In this document: one piece after another, positions 32,783-43,802 of the stretch
Numbering within the stretch: the stretch's first letter is position 1
How the letters are laid out: the number at the start of each line of letters is the position of its first letter
Assembly: GCA_037447655.1 (NCBI GenBank)
Contig: JBBHKE010002952.1
Span: forward strand, 140,091 to 204,090
Direction: 5' to 3'
Origin: Zygnema cylindricum
Lineage: Eukaryota; Streptophyta; Zygnematophyceae; Zygnematales; Zygnemataceae
DNA: 64,000 nt
Notes under the pieces: generated by a model
Told to the model about the DNA's origin: nothing
The model's database searches: none
What the model saw: only the letters and a program-made list of their open reading frames with translations
Translations under genes and position numbers: made by a program

Positions 32783-34929
32783 CTGGCAAATTAGAAAATA
32801 GCGGAAAAGCATATCGGAAACACTATTAACAAAAAGTTAGACGTGGAGCTAGGAACACCACCCATTGTATTTAAATGAATAGACTTGTAAAATTTAGTTT
32901 ATAAAAGAGTCAAAAAATCCTGACCCTGATCTATTGTGGATCGTTTTGTACACTTTAACGTGTCCGTACCGATCCAGATACTCGATTTTATGTCCTAGGT
33001 CGGATCTAGGTACTCGATTTCAAGTGGTGGTGGCAGTGCATGATCCTGGAATCGATGCGATCCGTCCGATTGATTCCAAATTTTATAAATGACCCTGCGA
33101 TAAATGCACCGGGTGCACAGTATATTCTTCGCATATTATCTTATGCTTTCGGCCCATTTCATATCATGGAAAGCCGCCACGTTCGAAACATCGATTCTCA
33201 TGTCTTCTAGTTGACGATACTTCAAATTATCGGAAAAGATCAACGGTCATATCGGATGACGAGAGTACAGTATACTACAGTACAGTACAGTTCAGTACTT
33301 TATATTACTGTACTGTTGCGTCTAGAAGTATGCAGTATGTCATTGTACCTTTCCTATAGTTCGAATGTTCGTATTAAAGCCTAGTTGTTCAAATAGCGCG
33401 ATTTTTTTCATTTTTCTACGTATCGTATGTGACTTCTAAAGAAATCGCAAAATAACGTCTACTGTAAACTGGAACGGGCAATTTACGGAAACCTATAGAC
33501 AAATTACGGTAACTTTACGGTTCTACACGGGAATTGAACGGAAGTTGACGAAAAGATACGATGCACGTATCGGAACTTTCTGTTCTGTAAACTGAACAAA
33601 ATGTTCATGGATACGGACAATTTCAAAAAGAGAAGTTGCGGCGTCACACTATTTGCGCGCAATAAGTTCAAAATGTGTACGGACGTCTTCTTCAATTTTT
33701 TTAAAAGAAGCCGCCATGAAAATTTGAAAGCGAATCTTGAAGGAAGACGACATTCTTGACGCCACGACAATATTATTCTGACAAAAAGGAACCGATGTCG
33801 AGGATTAGAACTTGGTCCTACAAATTATGAAATAAAAGTACCCAGACAAATGTCGTCGGAAGCCAATTGATGTAGATGTTCCTATTAATGCGATGGGTGT
33901 GATAGTTAAATAAAAAATTAAAATTTTATACCACTCGTTTACCGGGAAACGCTCAAACTGTGGTACATGTTCAATTCAATTTTTTTATGTACGGAAATGT
34001 ACATACAGAAAATTCATTAATGATTTTTACGATTTTTCAAATAGACCATTTCATTTTCTACGAATTGTATGTGCTTTTGAATCGTGCATAAACTACGTTT
34101 TTAACAACTATGTATAAAAGTATAAGACTCATCTTTATTGTGCTAATATTTTATAGTCGTTCATTATTTTTAGGGCCTACATTCTGAATTTCTGATCTAT
34201 GTTCTGGAAACAATACGGCGACAATACAGTGGCATGTTCAAATGTATGAATTTTCTAGGTCTTAATAAAGGAAAATTAATAAGAGGAAGTCAACAAAGAC
34301 AGCCTGCCTCTCGCTCCACTCTCCAAACCCCCACACTTATCGCAGTCACTGAAGGTTGGAGAGGAAGCTAGAGCTAAGGCTGCCCATGCTGCCCAAAGAG
34401 GGAGACAGGCTGTAGTTTTTTGTAGGTGTACCAAAATGGTCATGATGTACCTAGGATTTGATCCTAGTATCTGACATCAATCAAGATTTCCGGTAGGCGT
34501 TATCTTTATCCTTTAGTCTACGATGACTGTTGAATATGGTATGATGATTCAATAGAACCGAACGACGCAATATTTTTCATTAAACTACTGACGGAATGGA
34601 CTATACAGGAAAATGGATTAGACCGCACGAACTCCGGACCGCATGGAATTAACGAAACAACACTTTATCTAGACGACCAACATTAAATGTCGGTCTTCAT
34701 CAAACGGCCGTGGTGCGAGCCAGGATTCCGAAATGGACGACTTGGAGTTTACGGGCACCGCTACTCCGGATGACACGTGGCAGGATCCGTGAGGATTGCG
34801 GGATCTCCGGAACGCGAGATGATAATTTCGGATGCGACAAATGTCACATTTTGGCGATGTTGTACATGGACCATACAGAAAGTACGATGGTACCTGTACT
34901 TTCTTGTACAGTACAATCTCACGATTTGT
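32783..34929. other. no recognised gene
   Basis: AT-rich sequence with GTAC-rich patches, for example GTACAGTACAGTACAG near 33280. An imperfect inverted pair around ACAGCCTGCCTCTC (34298) and GAGGGAGACAGGCTGT (34397) frames about 115 bp and could be a small MITE. No coding region is supported. Confidence 0.45.
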
Positions 34930-35440
34930 CCGTACCTCAGAAATAGGGAGCTTAGAGAGGGGTTTTAGGACTTGGATTTTTTTTGGTAGGTAGCTGCCTC
35001 TCTCCTAGAGAGCATCTGTATAAATAGGCAAACTTTGCCATTTAACAACAACTCACTCAGTAGACCATTTTCAGTGATTATTTTTGTTGCGGACTCAGGG
35101 GAGTCCAAGCTACACAGGGGTGTAGTCGGTCAGAGCTTTTGCTTTCCAAGTGGGTGCATTTTTAAGGGAAATTCAAAGTGGGTGAATGTGCTCAAAACTC
35201 ATATAATAACTTTGCATTCTATGGTGGAACTGAGCACACATAAATTCTTATTTCACAGGGGTGAAGTTGTATTGGGTTTTTGATTGTCAAGGGGGCAATC
35301 ATTTGGGTTTGTATCAACTTAGAGTCCGCACTATCTAGATAAGCTTCTTGTGAGCTGCCTATTCTGAGGACCAATGGAGGTCTCAGAGTTACATGACACA
35401 AGATTGTACGGTGATTTAGTGCGAAGTCCATAAACCATTT
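34930..35440 (+). repeat. LTR-like repeat, family B, plus-oriented copy
   Basis: It matches the minus strand of 3985-4190 in order. It has a TATA-like TATAAATAGG at about 35021 followed by a GC-poor leader, which fits an LTR promoter. Terminal TG/CA and target duplication were not identified. Confidence 0.5.
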
Positions 35441-36639
35441 GTGGAAAAGGTGGGAGATGTTTTAGCCTTTTTTTTGCTTTTTTCGCCTTTTTGTAATTCA
35501 TTAACGATTTTTACGATTTTTTAAAAACAGTTAATGCGTTAGTTATGTTTAATTCTTCGCGATTGAATCGTTCGCACTAAACGGTGGTGAACAACAATGT
35601 AAACCACATACCGTAAATGTGCGCACGGACAGCGTCAATTTCATTGTTCGGTTATGAAATTCACACCTTTTTTACTTCTTTGTACATAACACAAAAAAAA
35701 ACAAAAAAAACCAAAAAACGTGTTAAAAAAAAATGCGTACATAGGGTACAAGAACACGGAAATAGCTCACACTGTATAATATATAAAAATCATCGTCATC
35801 AATTCTTTACTAGGATAGATTTAGTGTGCGCATGAATAGTCGCACTAGAATTCACTCGATGGAAGAAAAAATATTAAATAGCAATTTCCACAAAATTTCC
35901 ACACAAGTGCTCCAAAAATAGTTTGCTTAATTAAGAACGCGTGACGAGAAACCATCTTCAAAATTAAAAATTGCTAACAAATTATAAAATAAGTGTCAAC
36001 ACTAAATTTGTTTAATAATAGAACTATTCAAGTGTGGCCAACTGGGCACTCTCTAACCCTAACGAAGTACAATACAATTTTTATACCCATACTTTTTTAA
36101 CTATGTAAACCATAAAATTTTAAGCGTCTATAATTCTTAATTACAATGTTACAGTTTAGAAGCTGATTCATTAACAAAAGAAGAACATGGTCGCCCTATT
36201 TCTCAAATAAAAGCTCATGTGGCTCAAATGTTAGCCTTCTGTACTTTTCATTTTTTTCCATTAAACTGAAGAAAAAAAAAGACATATCATACTTTATTCC
36301 TAACAAAATGGTAGAAATTATTATTACGAATTGTTATTGTTTGAAAATTATTGTCTAAAAACAAACTCATAGGTTGGGAAGATGGCTCTCGACCGGAAAA
36401 CGTTTTAGAGATCATATTAACACGAACCGGGTTTTTTAAGGTAATGTTTTCATGTTTTTTAAGAGCATTTCTTCCAAAAAAATAAGTCTCGTATAGAATA
36501 GATGATAGTAGTGTTTAATTTCAAACTCGGTCCTCAAAACTCGTAAAACAAATTGCGAGAAATATCTATTCAAATGTGATTTTTTTTAAAACAAATGGCT
36601 TGTCAACTGTCTTAGAATCGATTGTTTTGATTTCTCTCC
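35441..36639. other. no recognised feature
   Basis: AT-rich DNA with A-rich runs around 35690-35735. No coding region, RNA gene or repeat structure was found. Confidence 0.45.
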
Positions 36640-37022
36640 CCGTGCTCCCCAGATATTTGGGGATTTACGAGGTTGCTTTTCGTAACATTTTACTTATGTT
36701 GGTTTAGTTGGGTCATTTTGGTCCCCGCACACTCTCCCTCGGCCTCTCTCCCCCCCCCCTCCCTCCCTCTCTCTCCCTCTCTTTTTCCCTCTCTCTCTTC
36801 ACTCTTTTGCTCTTTATTATTGTTGTATATTTAGGTGTTTGTTGCTTCTTCGGGTGTCTTTGTTTTACTTGTCCTTTTTTTTTCGTGTGTTCGTTGCTTT
36901 TGCCTTGCTTATCCTGTTTGTTTGTTTCTCTTCACATTTAGTTTTTTGAGTTTTAGCATTGCTGCCTCCTTTTGTTCCCATCGACTTAGATGGTTTACCA
37001 TCACGCTTTTTAATAAAGTTGG
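36640..37022 (+). mobile_element. 5'-truncated LINE, 3' end only
   Basis: The start matches the last codons and stop region of the LINE at 22320-25890 (GGGGA-TTAC--GGTTGCTTT-CGTA). It continues through a pyrimidine-rich 3' UTR to ATCGACTTAGATGG, TTTACCATCACGC and TTTTTAATAAAGT. Such 5' truncation is typical of LINE insertion. Confidence 0.75.
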
Positions 37023-37222
37023 TATATCTTAACTACAAAGTCTTTAATTAAAAAAATCAATAAATCAAATAAAGGGAAAAGAATATCTCTTAAAGCCACG
37101 CTCATATATAATGATCTAAAAATATATTTGATCCAATTTTCAATGCAAATAGTTATATTTTGAGTACATGAAATGGGATTTATTTTAAAACATTATAAAT
37201 TGATTTGAAACTTTGATATTTG

Positions 37223-38160
37223 TCATGCCGTAAGACGTCGGCGGGTATTATTTATCAAACCCATACTAGTTGTGCCTTTGTGACGTAACAAGTATGTACA
37301 GGAGCGTATATCGCGAAGTACGGACAGGACATGGACCGGATTATGTACCCATGTGTGGTACAGAGTGCACCCTGTACGGAATCCACCTGGAACCGGGATG
37401 TGGTACGGCATTTGGATGCCTAGAACTCAACGGCTGTTAACGGGACGAATGTCAAAGTCGTGGACCCTCGGAGGTCCATGCATTTATTTTTGTTTAGCGT
37501 AGGGAGGGTTTTTATCCTCGAGGTGTAGATGTAAGGCATCCCGAGGCGGCTACGTAGCGATCATCTCTAGGAACAGGCAGCGTTTGAGCATAGAAACCTG
37601 CACGCTCAGAGACACATAGAAATTAGTGTAGCTGTACGGTTAGCACAAAGCATAGGATAAAGGCCAAATGGCATGCTAGGACAAATTGCAAATTTGAAAC
37701 ACGAGAATCCAACATTAGAGCGTTGTCGCTTTCTGACGAGCTTTTTCCTTGGGATTTGTCGAACTTTTCAGATTTAGGGTTTTTGATCTAAATATTAGTG
37801 ACAGGTTAGTTCTGAGTTAGGGTTTTGCTTTCTGGACCATAGGTTATGCGGTTAGCTGTCTCTGAGCTCCTCATCTTTTCTTATATCAAGTCCTTACCTA
37901 ATCTACCGGCGTAAGCCAACCTGTAAGGTTTCCCTTAAGACTGTTGTCTACTTGCCGTGGTGCATGAATTGTTTGTGCGGATTCAGTGTGTTCTTGTTGT
38001 CAGAGTGCGGGCTTTGCGGTCCAGCTCTCCTTTGGTCTGATCTCGTGGAACGCCGGCTATCTCGGTTTCTCCATCTGGATGGAGGAGAGTTGTCGACTTG
38101 TGGTTGGACTCCTGTAGGGAATATTAAAGACTTCAGGACCTAGTGGTTACTGTCGCAAAT
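37223..38160 (+). repeat. dispersed repeat family A, copy 2
   Basis: It parallels 4560-5345. Shared markers are GTCGTGGACCCT-GGAGGTC, GTAGGGAGGGTTTTTATCC and the CTCCTGTAGGGAATAT...CCTAGTGG end. No coding domain is seen. Confidence 0.45.
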
Positions 38161-38446
38161 ATTCCCATGTTAAAAATTTGTGTTTTTTCTATTTTCTAAT
38201 TGGCTTTATCCCTGGTGTGGATTAGTTTCTTTATTTCTAGTTTATTTTAAATTGTTTTCTTGTTAGAGAGTTGTCGTCTTGTGGTTGGACTCTCGTAGGG
38301 AATATAAAAGACTTCAGGACCTAGTGGTCACTGTCGCAAATATTCCCGTGTTTAAAATTTGTTTTTCTTCCTACTTTCTAATTGGCTTTATCCCTGGTGT
38401 GGATTAGTTTCTTTATTTCTAGTTTATTTTAAATTGTTTTCTTGCT
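38086..38446. repeat. 181-bp tandem duplication
   Basis: The unit AGAGTTGTCG-CTTGTGGTTG...ATTGTTTTCTTG occurs at 38086-38266 and 38267-38446 with few differences. It lies at the end of repeat family A copy 2. Confidence 0.9.
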
Positions 38447-39019
38447 ATCTGGTTATTGTTATTGGTTTTCTTTTCTAGTCTGGTGGTTTTCGTTGGATTT
38501 CTTTCATCAGTTTTTATCTTCAATCTTTAGGGTTTCGTCGCTAGTGGGCTGTGAGTTGGATATTTAAATCCGGTATAGTGTCCTCTTTCCTTCCACCTAC
38601 CGGATTAACTCACTCAGAAAACCTAGCAAACCTAAAAGCTTATAAAAAAAAAATCATATCAAAAAACCAAAGAAAAAAAAATATACAATTATATATATTT
38701 AATTATATAAATTAGCTTGCACGAATTATCACATAAAATTATAACTGCTTTAATTGTTGGGTAGAGCGTGGCTTAAAGCTGATACGTTTAACCTAACAGG
38801 CTACTAACCACTTTGGCATTGAGTTGTGGTGTGATTCCGATAACTTGGAACTGGAGCATCGGGGGGGGATATTCAAGGTATCCTACAGAATGCTATCGCT
38901 TCAAGTGAGCAACCAATCCTTGTGGGTGGAGGCGTGTTCTAGGTTATCAAGCGCACTCGGATAGTGGGTTAGATATCTCGCCGAAAGCCACATTTTCTCT
39001 CCGTATAGGACATCATCGT
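38447..39019. other. no recognised feature
   Basis: AT-rich DNA follows the tandem duplication. The last 200 bases before 39020 may belong to the methyltransferase-bearing retroelement, but I could not recognise a domain. Confidence 0.4.
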
Positions 39020-39147
39020 TGCATGGTCCTAGTTTCTTGTTCTATAACATCTGGCATTTTTGGGCCCTGAATAGTTTCTGGTTTTTATTACATCTGCCTG
39101 TATCGGTACCTGAAATCTAGTAGCCGTGTATGCTGGGAGAGACCAAC

Positions 39148-40526
39148 TCATGTGACTAAGTTCCAAAAAATCATAAATAGTGTGATCTTTGTCAGACTTA
39201 GCGGGAAAAGGAAAGAGGGCAAGCTGAAACGTTGTACCCTGAAGAGAAGGTGAGGACTTCGATGCTGTGTGTTTAAATGGTGTATGCCCCCCCCCAGCTG
39301 ATTGAGACGGATTGTTCTGTAAGTATCGACCAGCTGAAATCCCATTCCCAAGACAAATGAAAGTGACTGGGGATCCATGACCCGACCGAGTAAGGTACAA
39401 CGCTGCCGCTCGGTGAGTCCCGGAGCAGCAGTGGTGCCCGGGATAAAATGTAAGAGGTGTTCTCGTTCTGCAGCAGTGGGTTCTTCTAAGCTGCCTGTAT
39501 GAGATTTTTGAAGCATGCTTGGTCCGTTGTGTGAATATGAGTGAGAATGTGGATATGAGACAAGTGTGGGAAGTGCACGTAGTGGTTGGCTAGGAATGTT
39601 GAGACAGAAAGCAGGATGATAGTCTGTCTGAATACAGGTTTGGACTTTATAAAATGGGAGTTGTGCATCCTGAATGGCAAGCTTAGGTGGACAGACAGCG
39701 AGGTTAGCTTCTCGGAGCCGACCTATATCTACCAAGGTAGTCCACCTGGAACGAACCCTGTGAGCCAGCGAACCGTGGCGTGAGGCGTCGATAATTAATG
39801 GTGGTCCAATCAGTGATTCAATGCGTTCGTAATCCGCGAGGACCGTGGGTCGGGGATCATTATAAGCTGCAATATTTTCTAAAATGTATCCAAAGTGACG
39901 GTTCAGTGACTGAAAGAAATGAATAAGACGTACTACCTCAAAGAACAGTTTAGTGCGCGGATCCGCCAAACCTAAACCTTTCCCGGCTCTAGACATTCCT
40001 TGACATTCCCAACCTACCAAAAGAATGTCGATTGGTTCTAACTCAAATGATGATTACCTATCAAACGGATGTCCTGTGGTAAAGCGGAATGCATGATGTG
40101 AAAAGCAGACTGTGGTAAGAGGTGAGGGTATTGTTCATGTAAGATTTGACAGTGATGAAACTGAGCGCGTCTAGCCAAAGGGGCAATATCTACAGAATAG
40201 TATTGCTTGATTAAAATAGCGTTCCTAAGGCAAGAGAGAAGTGTGGTACCTATACCTGCAAAAATGTCTAAGATAACAAGACCGTTCGGGTTAGGTTCTA
40301 AGTTTACTGGTTTCCATTTAATTGGGAAAAACCAAGATCCTAGACCGTTCGGGTTAGGTTGTAAGTTTACTGGTTTCCATTTAATGGGGAAAAACCCAGA
40401 AGGATCCATGGCAATAGCGGGTGGATCTGGAATACTGCATAAAGGAATCGGTACTGTGAGCTTATACAATCTGTCAAAATTTGACGAGTCAATAATAAAA
40501 CCTGTGGTACCAAATAATTTCGGCAT
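39148..40526 (-). pseudogene. cytosine-5 DNA methyltransferase domain in a retroelement, frameshifted
   Basis: Two frames make one domain. Frame 1 (40526-40038) has motif I, VILDIFAGIGTTLL, for AdoMet binding, then YYSVDIAPLARR (motif II) and LPQDIRLIG (motif III). A frameshift near 40040 leads to frame 2 (40020-39148). It begins IDILLVGWECQGMSRAGKG (motif IV, with ECQ where PCQ is usual), then LFFEVVRLI, YILENIAAYND (motif VI, EN-I), SLAHRVRSRWTTLV (motif VIII) and LTERQRCTLLGRVMDPQS (motif IX region). The enzyme class transfers methyl groups to C5 of cytosine. The motif VIII and IX wording looks closest to DNMT3-like enzymes, but I could not align it. Stops in the linker before frame 1 and the frameshift disable it. 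Confidence 0.8.
40281..40406 (-). repeat. 63-bp in-frame tandem duplication before motif I
   Basis: The sequence for FFPIKWKPVNL-PNPNGL occurs twice, 63 bp (21 codons) apart, just before methyltransferase motif I. The units differ at a few bases. The frame is kept. Confidence 0.85.
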
Positions 40527-40716
40527 TCCCAGGGGGTTTGGTAAGATTTCTTCCGTTGTTAACGATTAAAGAATATCAGAACCTATGCTGACTCCAGCAT
40601 AGGCAGCCAAGACAAACGCCGACTGAGCCCTTGTAGGCATGGGTTGTCGGGCTAAGATAAGAGGTAAATAAACTTTGCGGTTTGGAAAATTGTTTGGTCT
40701 ATACGAAAATGTTTGA

Positions 40717-41562
40717 TCATGCATACAACCCCCCCCCCACTCGGAAAATGACGTCTTGGCCGATCAAGCACTCATAATCGCTACACTTGGTGACCAAGGC
40801 GTGGGCGTATATTTCTGCGAAATCGGATTCTGATTGACACTGAAATTGAAAACAGAGGGGTTCTCTTGTCATACCTAAGACAGGTTCTGTGGTTCCTGCA
40901 GATGTCAACAACCGAGTGGTAGTGGGCTGTAGCTTATCTGCAGCCAACCCTAGTTTCTTGGCGAAAGCCGATCCGAGGATAATGGGTTTCGCCCCTGTGT
41001 CCATGAGAGGTAAAGTTGGAGCTACCCCATTCACTGTCAAAACACCTAACTTGTTATCCAGAAAACTGATGTGCGGACTAAGACCAGAACGCTTTTCTAG
41101 AGTAATCGCTTGAAGAGTGAGGGTACTACGATGATTTTGGAGTGCCTGTAATGCATGTGCAGATTTTGTTAAATCTGAGGGTTTAGCCTCACTATTTGGT
41201 TCACGGAGCATGGTTGCCAGTATTGCTAACCGTTCTTTAACCTTATAGGCATCCTGTATACTCCCTTCTAGAATGGTTAAGGCCTCCGCAGTGATGCTGG
41301 AGGCTGTTTCCGAGATAAGGGTTTTAGGTTCTTCAGCGAAAGATAAAGCTATGCGAGTGCTAATGGATTTAGACTCACGATTATGATCGGGGGTCCCTTT
41401 GAAAATAGCTGCCCGTTGTTGAACGGTCGACTCTCTGAGAGACCGCCCCGCAAAAGAGGGTATATGGACTACGGTCTGGGCCATTCCAATTAATTGCGGT
41501 TTGACCTGCGCCATAAGCGCGGCAAACTGCTCCTTCATCATGGCCGCCATGGTTGCCTGCAT
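40717..41562 (-). pseudogene. retroelement gag linker and aspartic protease
   Basis: The 281-codon frame starts MQATMAAMMKEQFAALMAQ. Residues 60-155 are a helical linker (for example SIQDAYKVKERLAILATML). Residues 172-275 form a retropepsin-like fold: LTVNGVAPTLPLMDTGA with the catalytic Asp-Thr-Gly at 188-190, then CLIGQDVIF near 265-273 as the second signature. It is in the position expected for protease, after gag. The frame is open over its whole length. Confidence 0.8.
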
Positions 41563-41759
41563 CTCTGCTCTATCTCGGTCCCTCTTGCTTTATTACATCG
41601 GGTCGTGTTGGCCCTGAACAATTTCCTTCTTATTATATCTGGCCGCAAGTGGCCTTGCATAGATGGCATGAGTTTGTTTGGCATGGCGTGACGTTAGTGG
41701 GATTGGACAAGATAGTTTGCGAATAGACTGACGCCGGTGATACAGGATAGGCTGAACTG

Positions 41760-43802
41760 CGTGGTGTGTCAATCTTGCAGTTATTTGCACATTTTTGCGT
41801 GTGTTTGGCATTTAGCTGCATCCGGATAGGACCGTCTTCGGTATACATGCCAACGGACTGGAATAACTTACAGTTTCCGGCTGGTACCACCAGAAGCTCA
41901 GGTGCTTACCGAGGGCCGCCCAGAGAGTTTGTTACAGCCGGTCCCCCTCCAATATCTTTTCCGAACTTAGCAGTTCAGTCACCATTTTTAGGATCACCGA
42001 GTCAGTCGAGATCTGGACTTTCTTCGCTCAATAGGTCTACGTCGTCGGTTTCTTCATCTTTCACCCACAGTTCGGGGGAAGATTCGGACACCGACTCGCT
42101 TGACATACAGGGTCTAGGTTTACCACCGTCAATTTTCTCAGTGGGCCGTACCATACACACCAATCACACCTCATTTAGTGTGGACATGGCCTCGTCTATT
42201 GACACCTGAGGTAGTAAACATCATTTCTATTTTTCTGGTCTCAAGGACACCATGTCCTTGTCTCACTTTCGCATGCTTTTCAATACCGAAATACGTGACC
42301 TGGCATTTCGGTATCAAGACCGCTACGACCTAAGGGTCGCTTTTTCTTTACTAGGGAGATACCTAAGAGGATCTGCCCTATCCCTTTATACCCGGAAATA
42401 TGAGGAAATTTGTGCTATGACTAAAATAGCACCCGCCTATTCCAGAGCTCCTACCATAATGGGCAGTCCCGAAATTACTTTCCAACCTGCTGAACGGCAG
42501 TTTATGACTCCACAGGCAACGAAGTTTTACCCGCAATACCTGAAGTCCCTCATCAATTTGCAGTGGCAGCTAGGGCTGCAATTCCGGCTAGACCTGAAAT
42601 GTTAGTCCCGCTAAGTGATACAGTCTCATTAATTTTCGATTTATTACAGAACGAGTATCGGATGCAGAATCCTAACCAAGTCAAAGAATTAATGAATTTC
42701 GAGCGCAGACCGGGTGAAACAGCTCGGCATTGCGGTCACGTATGGAAACTTTGCGTGAGGCCTTATCGGATCTCATGTCAAAGGCTGAGGCGGTACAAAA
42801 ACTTGTGGGTCACTTTTCCACACAATCTCGACGGTTCACTTAGAATCGCCTGACCGAAGCATATTGCCTTAAATTCACGTTCGAACAGGCTGCAGAGTAT
42901 GCTGTGAAGTACGAAATGCAGACCAGCTGGTGGGACGCTCACGAGCGGCCGAAACCTTCACCTGAAGATTACACGAATCCAAATCCTTTCCTTAATCCTA
43001 ACCCGCGCAACCCATGGCCCAACCAAAGACCTCCAAGGGCCCCCGCCATGGGATCATTACCCACAACGCCTGGAGCGCGTATATGTTTCCGGTGTGGTCG
43101 TAGTGGACACGACGCACGTAGCTGTCCAGACAAGTCAGCCACGTGTACTCACTGCAATCAAACAGGTCATTACGTACAGCGATTTCATATTAAAAATCCA
43201 GATTTCAGTTATCAAAATCAAATTAAAAACGGCGGTATACCTGCTCGTTCTGCTAAATTGGTCACTCCACCGAAAGGGGAAGAGAAGGACACGTCCCCCA
43301 AAATCAGCAGGAGGGACCGAGATAGGCAAAGATGCAGGCAACCATGGCGGCCATGATGAAGGAGCAGTTTGCCGCGCTTATGGCGCAGGTGAAACCGCAA
43401 TTAACTGGAATGGCCCGGACCGTAGTCCATATACCCTCTTTTGCCGGGCGATCTCTCACAGAGTCAACCGTTCAACAGCGGGCTGCTCTTTTCAAAGGGA
43501 CCCTCGATCATAATTGTGAGTCTAAATCCATTAACACTCGCATACCTTTATCTTTCACTGGAGAACCTAAAACCCTTATCCCGGAAACAGCCTCTAGTAT
43601 CACTGCGAAGGCCTTATCCATTCTAAAAGGGAGTATACAAGATGCCTATAAGGTTAAAGAACGATTAGCAATACTGTCAACTATGCTCCCTGAACCAAAT
43701 AGTGAGGCTAAATCCTCAAATTTAACGAAATCTGCACATGTATTACAGGCACTTCAAAACCATTGTAGTACCCTCACTCTTCAAGCGATTACTCTAGAAG
43801 AG
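41760..43802 (+). mobile_element. gag region of the same retroelement family, opposite orientation
   Basis: On the plus strand a gag-like polyprotein can be followed through several breaks. It starts near MPTDWNNLQFPAGTT (41847) and is Ser/Pro-rich. After an in-frame TGA at 42207 comes FSGLKDTMSLSHFRML...LLGRYLRGSALSLY, a typical gag capsid pattern. After frameshifts come EALSDLMSKAEAVQKLVG and two zinc knuckles, CFRCGRSGHDARSC (intact CCHC) and CTHCNQTGHYVQRF (last Cys lost). The final part (43332-43802) matches the minus-strand copy at 41562-41095. The copy ends abruptly at 43802 against the minus-strand copia fragment. Confidence 0.78.

Larger units (their letters stand above)
39020..41592 (-). 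mobile_element. fragment of a retroelement encoding protease and DNA methyltransferase
   Basis: On the minus strand the order is: end of gag/linker (41592-41000), retropepsin-like protease with DTGA (near 41000), a short linker, then a cytosine-5 DNA methyltransferase (about 40400-39200). The gag/linker part matches the plus-strand copy at 43290-43802 almost codon for codon, which ties this piece to a gag with zinc knuckles. Reverse transcriptase and integrase are not seen before 39020, so the copy is cut. Homology with the plus copy stops sharply at about 41592, which marks the other break. Several stops and frameshifts show that it is inactive. Confidence 0.8.

Noticed and set aside
39148-40526. 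A host DNA methyltransferase gene of the MET1, CMT or DRM type
   Set aside because: It has no introns or host regulatory domains and follows a retropepsin and gag linker in the same direction, so a retroelement origin fits better.
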